DNA from: Bacteroidales bacterium
GTDB taxonomy: Bacteria; Bacteroidota; Bacteroidia; Bacteroidales; JAADGE01
Direction of reading: 5' to 3'
Length of the DNA: 16,065 bases
Assembly: GCA_029932445.1 (NCBI GenBank)
Contig: JAOZQB010000051.1
Span: forward strand, 1-16,065
Shown: piece after piece, positions 8,050 to 14,294 of the stretch
Layout: the number at the start of each line of letters is the position of its first letter
Position numbering within the stretch: position 1 is the first letter of the stretch
Notes under the pieces: model-generated
What the model was told of the DNA's origin: nothing
The model's input: the letters and a program-made list of their open reading frames with translations, nothing else
Database searches by the model: none
Program-made: the position numbers and the translations under genes

Positions 8050-8190
8050 GACCTCAAAGAAATTTCGTAGTTTTCAAACGTATCGGAGCTAAAAAATAAA
8101 AGCTGTTTGAACGACCGGAGCGTGCGTAGGGAGTGAGTTCTTTTATTTTTGCGGAGAGACGTGTAGAAAACAAGAAATTTATTTGCAGTC
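8050..8190. repeat. Long imperfect palindrome, about 141 bp, MITE-like or structured RNA
   Basis: The left arm at 8050-8102 and the right arm at 8140-8190 are inverted copies. The outer parts pair as GACctCAAAgAAATTTC with its complement at 8174-8190. The middle parts (TTTTC...ACGT) align with a shifted gap. The inner 11 bp AAAAATAAAAG (8092-8102) and CTTTTATTTTT (8140-8150) are perfect. An internal loop sits between middle and inner parts, and the apex is a 37-nt GC-richer segment. CGGAG occurs three times at 8084, 8116 and 8152. The organisation suits a non-autonomous repeat or an RNA hairpin; no target-site duplication was clear. Confidence 0.6.
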
Positions 8191-8200
8191 TTGATTTTTG

Positions 8201-8224
8201 TTTCTTTGTATCAAGACAAAGAAA
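8201..8224. repeat. Perfect 9-bp hairpin flanking the long palindrome
   Basis: TTTCTTTGT and ACAAAGAAA are perfect inverted arms around the 6-nt loop ATCAAG. A competing 8-bp stem, GTCTTGAT (8188-8195) with ATCAAGAC (8210-8217), overlaps it, so the two folds exclude each other. It lies next to the 141-bp palindrome and may belong to the same element. Confidence 0.5.
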
Positions 8225-8249
8225 GAAGAAAGAAAAACAGAAAGAATAA

Positions 8250-8290
8250 ATTACCCCAAAAATAAGCAAAATACGCATAATTGGGGTAAT
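8250..8290. repeat. Perfect 10-bp inverted repeat ATTACCCCAA / TTGGGGTAAT
   Basis: The arms at 8250-8259 and 8281-8290 match without error and are separated by 21 nt. The C4/G4 core stands out in this AT-rich stretch. It could be the end of an inserted element, a hairpin, or a binding site for a dimeric protein. There is no T run to suggest a terminator. Confidence 0.5.
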
Positions 8291-8376
8291 CATTAAAATG
8301 GTAGCCATGTATTATCTTTATTATCATCCATATAACATTTTCTGAATGTCCCTAAATAATATGCAGTCTTTTGATC

Positions 8377-8427
8377 ATAAAAAGAGACTGTAGTCTGCCT
8401 GTCTACAGACAGGCAAGCTGTCTCTAC
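8377..8427 (-). terminator. dsbD: Probable terminator of dsbD
   Basis: On the - strand the REP-like hairpin ends GTCTC and runs straight into TTTTTATG, giving stem plus U tract about 18 nt beyond the dsbD stop codon. The same DNA therefore appears to serve as the transcription end of dsbD. Confidence 0.6.
8383..8427. repeat. REP-like bipartite palindrome
   Basis: An outer 6-bp stem (AGAGAC 8383-8388 with GTCTCT 8420-8425) encloses an inner 8-bp stem (TGCCTGTC 8396-8403 with GACAGGCA 8408-8415) around a TACA loop, with an asymmetric internal loop between them. Read on the - strand it begins GTAGAGAC, and a GTAG foot followed by an imperfect palindrome is the layout of REP sequences mobilised by RAYT transposases. 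Only one copy is in this window, so repeat status is inferred. A second fold pairing CTGTAG (8388-8393) with CTACAG (8403-8408) is possible. Confidence 0.5.
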
Positions 8428-8444
8428 AAGCGATACAATTGTAA

Positions 8445-10565
8445 TTATTTGTGTTTTTTCGTAAATTTTCTTATTCCTTCTTTTAAGAAATGTGAAAAAG
8501 CAATCGGATCGGGATTATAGAAGAAGGGGTCTTTGATGAGAACTTCTCCGTTATAATCCAAAATAATGTATGCCGGTTGCGCATTCATTCCGAAACGTGA
8601 AATTTGGAAATCAGCATATTTTGAACCGAGTGTTTTCTTAATTTTGCCGTCATAAGATGAAGTAACCCAATCTTTTTCATCCAATTTTGTTCTGTCATCA
8701 ACATAAAGTGATGCAATAACATATTCATCTTTTAAAAGTGGTAATACCGGTTCGGTAGCCCAAACATTATCTTCCATTTTACGACAATTTACGCAGGCAT
8801 AACCGGTAAAATCCAACATAACCGGTTTATTTTGCTCTTTAGCACAAGCCAGTGCCTGTTCGTAATCAAAATAACCGTGAAGCCCATGAGGCGATTCATG
8901 CACATCGCCGTATTTCGGTTCATCACAATTATTTTCGGAAAAAGTTAAATTTGCAGTCTGTCCGCCGGAATTTTCTCTGACAACTTTTGCCAAATTAAAT
9001 TCATGTGTACTCATGGGCGGCAAATAACCGGATAAAATCTTTAAAGGTGCTCCGAACATTCCCGGAATCATATAAACAACAAAAGAAAAAGTAAGAAGAG
9101 CAAACATCAGACGCGGAACTTTCAAATAGGGTAAATCACTGTCGTGAGAAAATTTGATTTTTCCGAGCAAATAAAATCCCATAAAAGTAAAAATCGTAAT
9201 CCATAATGCAATATAAATTTCTCTGTTCAGCAGACCCCAATGATATGTTAAATCGGCAATACTTAAAAACTTTAAACCCAATGCCAATTCAATAAATCCT
9301 AAAACCACTTTAACGGAATTTAACCAACCGCCGGATTGAGGCATTTTGTTCATAAGATGCGGGAAAAAAGCAAATATTCCGAACGGAATTGCAAATGCCA
9401 AACCAAAACCGAGCATCCCGATAATCGGTCTTAACATATCTCCGCCGGCAGATTCTACCAATACCGTACCTACCAATGGTCCGGTGCAAGAGAAAGAAAT
9501 TACGACCAATGAAAAAGCCATGAAAAACGGTGCAAAAAAACCGCCTTTATCGACTTGTTTTTCGGATTTTGCCGTCATCCAACTCGGCAGCACAATTTCG
9601 AACATCCCGAAAAAAGATGCCGCAAAAACCATAAATACAATAAAGAATAAAACATTAGGTATCCAATGCGTACTCAACCAATTTGCAAATTCGGGACCTA
9701 ATGTTACCGCAACCAATGTTCCTATTACGGTATAAATCAGCACAATTGACAAAGAGAAAAAAATTGCTTCTGCCCTGCTTTTTGCTTTTGATTTATTTTC
9801 ATGCATAAAAAATGAAACGGTCATCGGTATCATCGGGAAAACACACGGTGTCAGTAAAGCAGCTAATCCGGCAAGTAATGCAGCTATAAACAAGCCCCAT
9901 AAACCGCCTTTATCTGTTGCCGAATTTATTTCGTTCCCGCCTTCTTTAATAACAGCCGTTGTGTCTGATTGTAAAGTATCTGTTTCAGATACGGATGTTG
10001 CAATCGTATCTTTTTCAACTTTTTTAGTCGTATCAATCTTATTATCAACAGTTTCTATTTTGTCATTCGGAAATTGTTTTGCCAAAGTTTTTAATCCGGA
10101 TATTTTAAATTCAAAATCTTCGGTAAGCGGAATACACATTCCTTCCGTAGTACACGCTTGTCCGGAAAATGAACCGCTGATAACAAAATTTTTATCGGAT
10201 AAAATTTTTATTTTTTGAGTAAAATAAACTTCTTTTTCAAAAGTTTGAATATTTGCCTGCATAATATCATCATATTCTTTATGCGGTTTAGGCCATTCGG
10301 TAACTTTACCTTCTTTTTTATAGTTATTAAGGTCTTCAAAAATAAATTCAGCGGGAATGCCTCCGGCAGGTTCGGAATATTGTCCGTATAAGTGCCAAGT
10401 TTCTTTAATACTTGCTTTTGCAACTAATTTCACTTCATCCGCAGAAACGGCTTTTGTATAAAATGTCCATTTTACGGGTTGAACGATTTGTGATTTGATT
10501 TCATTTATATTACTTGAAACAAGAATTAATGCAGTAAGAAACAAAAGTTTGTTAATTTTTCTCAT
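8445..10565 (-). CDS. dsbD: Thiol:disulfide interchange protein DsbD
   Basis: A 706-residue inner-membrane electron carrier that moves reducing power from cytoplasmic thioredoxin to the periplasm, for cytochrome c maturation and disulfide isomerisation. All three redox cysteine pairs are visible: C138/C144 in the N-terminal DsbD-alpha domain (GQACTTEGMCIP), C241/C360 in the membrane domain (LTPCVFPMIP, FSCTGPLVG), and C591/C594 in the C-terminal thioredoxin domain (GYACVNCRKM). Residues 1-26 are a signal peptide, and about eight membrane segments lie between 224 and 503. It is longer than the E. coli protein (about 565). The extra length is mainly a Thr/Asp/Lys-rich linker at about 165-218 and a periplasmic insert at about 505-575, with extra Cys at 547 and 574. 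The gene stands alone between a terminator and its own probable promoter. Its start is the ATG of a clear signal peptide. Confidence 0.95.
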   Translation of the reverse strand: MRKINKLLFLTALILVSSNINEIKSQIVQPVKWTFYTKAVSADEVKLVAKASIKETWHLYGQYSEPAGGIPAEFIFEDLNNYKKEGKVTEWPKPHKEYDDIMQANIQTFEKEVYFTQKIKILSDKNFVISGSFSGQACTTEGMCIPLTEDFEFKISGLKTLAKQFPNDKIETVDNKIDTTKKVEKDTIATSVSETDTLQSDTTAVIKEGGNEINSATDKGGLWGLFIAALLAGLAALLTPCVFPMIPMTVSFFMHENKSKAKSRAEAIFFSLSIVLIYTVIGTLVAVTLGPEFANWLSTHWIPNVLFFIVFMVFAASFFGMFEIVLPSWMTAKSEKQVDKGGFFAPFFMAFSLVVISFSCTGPLVGTVLVESAGGDMLRPIIGMLGFGLAFAIPFGIFAFFPHLMNKMPQSGGWLNSVKVVLGFIELALGLKFLSIADLTYHWGLLNREIYIALWITIFTFMGFYLLGKIKFSHDSDLPYLKVPRLMFALLTFSFVVYMIPGMFGAPLKILSGYLPPMSTHEFNLAKVVRENSGGQTANLTFSENNCDEPKYGDVHESPHGLHGYFDYEQALACAKEQNKPVMLDFTGYACVNCRKMEDNVWATEPVLPLLKDEYVIASLYVDDRTKLDEKDWVTSSYDGKIKKTLGSKYADFQISRFGMNAQPAYIILDYNGEVLIKDPFFYNPDPIAFSHFLKEGIRKFTKKHK

Positions 10566-10615
10566 TATAATCTCTTTTATATTAATTAATTATTAATCAG
10601 ATATAAATAGTCTGA

Positions 10616-10643
10616 TAAGTTGCAAATTATTGTTTGTAACTTA
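10616..10643 (-). promoter_or_regulatory. dsbD: Hairpin in the 5' leader of dsbD
   Basis: An 11-bp stem (10616-10626 with 10633-10643, one G-U pair) around a 6-nt loop lies close to the predicted transcript start. A smaller 6-bp stem (10596-10601 with 10611-10616) follows and shares one base with it. These may stabilise the mRNA or regulate it; no riboswitch class is recognised. Confidence 0.35.
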
Positions 10644-10653
10644 TTTTTCATTG

Positions 10654-10684
10654 CAAAAATAAAAAATTAAATGTATTATTTCAG
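10654..10684 (-). promoter_or_regulatory. dsbD: Probable dsbD promoter
   Basis: On the - strand TATTTTTG (10661 down to 10654) is an exact TAnnTTTG box. CTG (10684-10682), one base off the -33 TTG, lies 20 nt upstream. The resulting leader would be about 80 nt. Confidence 0.4.
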
Positions 10685-10701
10685 TAACTGAACTCACACA
10701 T

Positions 10702-10729
10702 AAAAAAAGGCATCAAAATTTGATGCCTT
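10702..10729 (-). terminator. Rho-independent terminator after the PKD lipoprotein
   Basis: A perfect 11-bp stem, AAGGCATCAAA (10707-10717) with TTTGATGCCTT (10719-10729), around a single A. On the - strand it is followed by a run of seven T. It lies 22 nt beyond the PKD lipoprotein stop. The + strand lacks a T run, so it acts in one direction, and it insulates dsbD from the upstream operon. Confidence 0.9.
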
Positions 10730-10751
10730 AAATTACGTGTTATTTTATTAA

Positions 10752-11483
10752 TTATTTTTCTTCAAATGCTTGAATAATCCGATCATGGTCATCTTTTGTA
10801 GATTTTTCAATTCTTTTCACAATTGCAATTTTACCGTCATGTCGTTTCTTTGTATTGTAAAGAAGCTCAACATAAATATTGTAATAATTAATTTGATTTT
10901 CATCTAAAGGCAAAGTTGCATATCCCTGATAAAAGTTTGAATAATACGAAGTATCACTAACAAATCGATAGGCATCAATATAATATTCAATTGGGTATAA
11001 ATCAGAAAAATAGACTAACCCGTCTGTTCCCGTAGTTAAAATATCACTAACCGGATTTGTTAAATTTTGCCAATCTGTTTCATTTCCGTATAATTGAACA
11101 TCACAATTTGAAACCGGATCTTCGCTTCCGACATACATCACTAAAATATCCAAATCAGTTGAACCGCTGATTGTTACAGCATCCGTAAAAGTTTCATAAC
11201 TTTCATATCCCGTTGCGGTCATACTTACTTGATATGTACCTTCTTGCGTATAAGTATGCATCGGACTTTTTTGATTTGATGTAAATCCGTCACCAAAACT
11301 CCACTCATAAGATACGGCACCTTGCGAACAATTTACAAAATAAACAGGTTCATTCATACTATGCGTTGTTCCGGAAACCGAAAAGCAAGCATTTACATCC
11401 GGATAATCCGGTGTTCGATCAATAATACATCCGTTTAATGCAAAAATAAGCATCACCGGAATGATAATTTTTAAAGTTTTCAT
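10752..11483 (-). CDS. PKD-domain lipoprotein
   Basis: A 243-residue lipoprotein of unknown role. The signal peptide ends in LNGC, with Cys19 as the lipid anchor. Residues about 31-106 are a PKD beta-sandwich, recognised by YEWSFGDG (59-66), then the SPMHTYTQEGTYQVSMTATG strand pair. Residues about 112-210 look like a second beta-rich domain of the regulatory/CNA-B type (SNCDVQLYGNETDW, TTGTDGLVYFSDLYPIEYYIDAY), which suggests a surface adhesin or scaffold. The last 30 residues are strongly charged (KKRHDGK...RIIQAFEEK). PKD domains usually mediate protein or carbohydrate contacts outside the cell. It follows the chagasin-like gene by 69 bp on the same strand and has a clear terminator, so the two may share a transcript. 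Confidence 0.8.
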   Translation of the reverse strand: MKTLKIIIPVMLIFALNGCIIDRTPDYPDVNACFSVSGTTHSMNEPVYFVNCSQGAVSYEWSFGDGFTSNQKSPMHTYTQEGTYQVSMTATGYESYETFTDAVTISGSTDLDILVMYVGSEDPVSNCDVQLYGNETDWQNLTNPVSDILTTGTDGLVYFSDLYPIEYYIDAYRFVSDTSYYSNFYQGYATLPLDENQINYYNIYVELLYNTKKRHDGKIAIVKRIEKSTKDDHDRIIQAFEEK

Positions 11484-11552
11484 ACGTTTTGATTTTAAGT
11501 TAAGAATTTAGTTTAAAAGGAATAAAGTTGACTGCAAATATTTTTTCCTTGT

Positions 11553-11948
11553 TTATTCAACTGCAACTTTATAATATTTTTCTTTATTGATTTTACCGTC
11601 TTCTCGCATATAGATAAAATGCAAATAAACTTCACCGGTTTTTAAAGGTAAAAATTTCCAATGATCAAAACCTCCTGCTCCGACCATATCCGTTGTTTTA
11701 TTATTTTTTACAAATTCATGATTTAACTCTTGAATAACTTTCGGTTTAATTTTATTGTCGATTGACCAAACATAACCGGTTGTCGGGTTAGATTTTAATT
11801 CAATTGTTAAAGTATCATTCATACCGATTGTATAGGTATTGTTTAATTTATCCGAAGGCACATTTTTTATCACCGTTTTTTGACTGTCGCATGATTGAAA
11901 TAAATACAAGCCGAAAAATACAAATAATAAAGTTGTTGGAATTTTCAT
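11553..11948 (-). CDS. Chagasin-family (I42) cysteine-protease inhibitor lipoprotein
   Basis: A 131-residue lipoprotein with Cys20 after LFQS. The mature part carries two of the three chagasin loops. NPTTGYVW at 54-61 is the wedge that enters a papain-type active site, and GAGGFDHW at 90-97 is the second contact loop. The third loop, normally with an R-P-W/F motif, reads YMREDGK (113-119), keeping only Arg115. By family it inhibits C1 papain-like cysteine peptidases. Held by a lipid anchor, it could protect the envelope from the cell's own or foreign proteases. No C1 peptidase gene is in the window. It lies between rlmB and the PKD lipoprotein, 69 bp from each, all on one strand. Confidence 0.8.
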   Translation of the reverse strand: MKIPTTLLFVFFGLYLFQSCDSQKTVIKNVPSDKLNNTYTIGMNDTLTIELKSNPTTGYVWSIDNKIKPKVIQELNHEFVKNNKTTDMVGAGGFDHWKFLPLKTGEVYLHFIYMREDGKINKEKYYKVAVE

Positions 11949-12017
11949 ATTATATCAGGTTTAAATTAGTTAAAGGTTTTCTTTATATTAATTAGTTACT
12001 TTAGTAAAAGTCAAATT

Positions 12018-12755
12018 TTAATTGATTCGTTGCCTTACTGATTCATACATCAAAATACTTGCCGCAACTGATACATTTAAAGATTTTATTTCACCAAGCA
12101 AAGGAATTTTTACAAATTTATCTGATAATGAGATAATTGAATTTGAAATGCCCTTTTCTTCCGAACCGACAACCAAAACCGTCGGAAGCGTAAAATCACT
12201 TTGATAATAATTTTTATCTGCTTTTTCACTTGCACTGATTATTTGCAAACCGTTTTCTTTCAGATTCTGTAGTGTCTCTCGTAAACTTCTCGTTTTACAT
12301 ACCGGAACTTTATGCAATGCGCCTGCAGATGTCTTAACGGCATCAGCATTGATAGCAGCAGATCCTTTTTCGGGAACCAAAACGGCATGTACTCCCGAGC
12401 ATTCAGCCGTTCGAATAACTGCTCCGAAATTTCTGACATCGGTAACTCCGTCAAGTGCCAAAATAAAAGGAATTTTACCGGCTTCAAAAACACGTGTTAC
12501 AATTTCTTCTGCATCATAAAAAGCCACCGGTGAAATAAATGCAATCACACCTTGATGATTTTTTCTGCTGATTTTATTTATTTTTTGAAGAGGTACAAAC
12601 TGAAAATACACTCGATGTTGCTTTAAAAGTGTTGTCAACTCCTTTTGCAGGGGATTGTCATCACTTCTTACAATCATCACCTTTTCAATTTGTTTATCTG
12701 AATTAACGGCTTCGATAACCGCTCGTGTTCCGTATATAAAATTATTGTTTGCCAT
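12018..12755 (-). CDS. rlmB: 23S rRNA 2'-O-methyltransferase RlmB (TrmH/SpoU family)
   Basis: A 245-residue SPOUT methyltransferase. In E. coli the orthologue methylates the ribose of G2251 in the peptidyl-transferase loop of 23S rRNA using S-adenosylmethionine. The N-terminal substrate-binding domain (about 1-80) includes IYGTRAVIEA and NHQGVIAF. The C-terminal knot domain carries motif 1 NFGAVIRTAE (109-118, with R115), motif 2 VVGSEEKGIS (195-204, E199) and motif 3 IPLLGEIKSLNVSVAASI (217-234, N227). The length is normal for the family. RlmB is preferred over TrmH because of the N-terminal substrate-domain. The ATG start matches the conserved FIYGTRAV opening. It is the first gene of a - strand run and is divergent from the small membrane protein, 61 bp away. 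Confidence 0.9.
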   Translation of the reverse strand: MANNNFIYGTRAVIEAVNSDKQIEKVMIVRSDDNPLQKELTTLLKQHRVYFQFVPLQKINKISRKNHQGVIAFISPVAFYDAEEIVTRVFEAGKIPFILALDGVTDVRNFGAVIRTAECSGVHAVLVPEKGSAAINADAVKTSAGALHKVPVCKTRSLRETLQNLKENGLQIISASEKADKNYYQSDFTLPTVLVVGSEEKGISNSIISLSDKFVKIPLLGEIKSLNVSVAASILMYESVRQRIN

Positions 12756-12763
12756 AGAATTTT

Positions 12764-12771
12764 CAAAAATA
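12764..12771 (-). promoter_or_regulatory. rlmB: Possible -7 box of rlmB
   Basis: On the - strand TATTTTTG fits TAnnTTTG, but no TTG is at the usual distance upstream. It lies so close to the ATG that the mRNA would have almost no leader. On the + strand, TAATTTAG at 12783-12790, one base off the consensus, could serve the divergent gene. Confidence 0.25.
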
Positions 12772-12816
12772 CAATATTTTAGTAATTTAGCGTGTTTTTA
12801 ATTCATATATAAGAAA

Positions 12817-13146
12817 ATGAGATTTGAAAAAAAGTCAAAATACGATAAAATATGGGTCGGAATTGTAAGCGGTTTCATTACGGCATCCGTTATCAGTTTA
12901 ATTGTAATTGCTGCAAATGCAAAAGATTATTCGATAATTCAACATTTTAAATATTTTTTCGAAGATAATGAATTCAGTCCGATTTTACGTTCAAGAGTTT
13001 TTCTCTCTTTAAAAGGCGGAGCTATCGGAATTATGCCTTTATTTTATTTATTTTTGAACAAAAAAATGTATAAAGCCGTAAAAGGATTAATTGGTGTTGC
13101 AGCTTTTATTTTTATGATTATAGCAGCAGGTGCAATTTTTAATTAA
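12817..13146 (+). CDS. Small membrane protein upstream of lpxB
   Basis: A 109-residue protein I do not recognise. A basic N-terminus (RFEKKSKYDK) precedes a first membrane segment at about 12-33. A polar stretch follows (DYSIIQHFKYFFEDNEFSP), then segments at about 64-81 (SLKGGAIGIMPLFYLFL) and 89-108. This gives three spans with the N-terminus inside by the positive-inside rule. It ends 11 bp before lpxB on the same strand and is probably co-transcribed, which hints at an envelope role, but nothing in the sequence gives a function. Confidence 0.75.
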   Translation: MRFEKKSKYDKIWVGIVSGFITASVISLIVIAANAKDYSIIQHFKYFFEDNEFSPILRSRVFLSLKGGAIGIMPLFYLFLNKKMYKAVKGLIGVAAFIFMIIAAGAIFN

Positions 13147-13157
13147 AAAAAATAACT

Positions 13158-14294
13158 TTGAAATACTACATAACAGCCGGCGAAGCATCGGGCGATTTGC
13201 ATGCATCAAATCTGATGAAAGCCCTGAAAAATTTTGATAATTATGCTGAATTTCGTTTCATTGGCGGTGACCTTATGAAAGAACAAGGAGGCACATTGGT
13301 CCGTCATTTCAAGGATACTGCTTATATGGGTTTTCTGGATGTTTTTATGCATCTTCCGGCTATTTTGAAAAACATCAAATTCGTAAAAAAAGATATTCTT
13401 GACTACAAACCCGATGTAATAATCCTGGTCGATTATCCCGGATTTAATCTGAGAATTGCTGAATTTGCCCATAATGCCGGATTAAAAGTTTATTATTACA
13501 TCTCACCGAAAATTTGGGCTTGGAAACAATCACGTGTTCATAAAATTAAAGCATTCGTTGATAAAATGTTTATCATTTTTCCTTTTGAAAAAGATTTCTA
13601 TAAAAAATATGATTACGAAGTCGAATATGTCGGCAATCCGATTTTAGATGCAATTGATACCGAAAAAAAAGATATTTACGGTTTCAAAAAAAAATACAAT
13701 CTGAACGACAAAAAAATTATTGCTTTACTTCCCGGAAGCAGAAAACGTGAAATTCAACATAATTTTCCGGTAATGTTAAAAGTTGCGGAACAATTTCCCG
13801 ATTATCAATTTGTCGTTGCAGCAGCACCTTCCTTGGAAAAAGAAATTTTCTTTAAATACATTAAAGATAAAGACGTAAAATTAATTTATAACAATACTTA
13901 TGAAATCTTAAAATATTCCGAAGCTGCCCTTGTAACTTCCGGAACGGCAACATTGGAAACGGCCGTTTTAAATATTCCTGAATTGGTTTGTTACAAAGGA
14001 GATAATCTTTCATACCATATTGCGAAACACTTGGTAAAGGTGGATTATATTTCGCTTGTTAATTTGGTCATGCACAACGAAATTATTAAAGAATTTATTC
14101 AATACGATATGACCGTAAAAAATATTACCGAAGAATTGAAACTAATTATTGAAGATAACGTATATCGAAATACGATGCTTCTGAATTTTGCAAAATTAAG
14201 AGAAATTTTAGGCGGTAAAGGTGCATCGGACAGAACGGCTGAAATTATTGTTAAAAGCATAAATAATGAACAATTAATAAAGAATGATGAATAA
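13158..14294 (+). CDS. lpxB: Lipid-A-disaccharide synthase LpxB
   Basis: A 378-residue peripheral inner-membrane glycosyltransferase (GT19) that joins UDP-2,3-diacylglucosamine and 2,3-diacylglucosamine 1-phosphate (lipid X) into the lipid A disaccharide. Family motifs appear in order: AGEASGD (7-13), VDYPGFN (91-97, the conserved Asp at 92), SPKIWAWKQSR (116-126), FPFEKDFY (141-148), VGNP (158-161), LLPGSRKREI (190-199), TSGTATLET (260-268) and NEIIKEFIQ (307-315). The length is normal. The start is TTG: it falls exactly at the conserved MKYYITAGEASGD opening and no ATG is available before it. The gene after it begins within the last 11 bp, so the two are probably translationally coupled. 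Confidence 0.95.
   Translation: MKYYITAGEASGDLHASNLMKALKNFDNYAEFRFIGGDLMKEQGGTLVRHFKDTAYMGFLDVFMHLPAILKNIKFVKKDILDYKPDVIILVDYPGFNLRIAEFAHNAGLKVYYYISPKIWAWKQSRVHKIKAFVDKMFIIFPFEKDFYKKYDYEVEYVGNPILDAIDTEKKDIYGFKKKYNLNDKKIIALLPGSRKREIQHNFPVMLKVAEQFPDYQFVVAAAPSLEKEIFFKYIKDKDVKLIYNNTYEILKYSEAALVTSGTATLETAVLNIPELVCYKGDNLSYHIAKHLVKVDYISLVNLVMHNEIIKEFIQYDMTVKNITEELKLIIEDNVYRNTMLLNFAKLREILGGKGASDRTAEIIVKSINNEQLIKNDE

Larger units (their letters stand above)
7932..8444. other. Intergenic region between convergent genes, rich in inverted repeats
   Basis: This 513-bp gap lies between the end of the hybrid kinase homologue and the end of dsbD, so both neighbours converge on it. I see no supportable gene. 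The first 118 bp show nothing clear apart from a T7 run near 8011-8018. The rest holds four separate inverted-repeat structures, listed individually, one of which doubles as the likely dsbD terminator. The insert is locally richer in GC (CGACCGGAGCGTGCG near 8112-8126) than the flanking genes. Confidence 0.7.

Noticed and set aside
8054..8308. An 84-residue open frame on the - strand in the repeat-rich gap
   Set aside because: Its codons run through three of the inverted repeats, so its length is explained by the palindromes. It shows no domain, no convincing start context and odd composition, so it is not called a gene.
9346..10218. Two + strand open frames opposite dsbD
   Set aside because: dsbD is complete with all six redox cysteines in order; the opposite frames are antisense shadows with no recognisable domain.
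11996..12007. Short palindrome TTACTTTAGTAA after rlmB as a terminator
   Set aside because: The stem is only five base pairs, AT-rich and has no T run, so it does not support a transcript end there.
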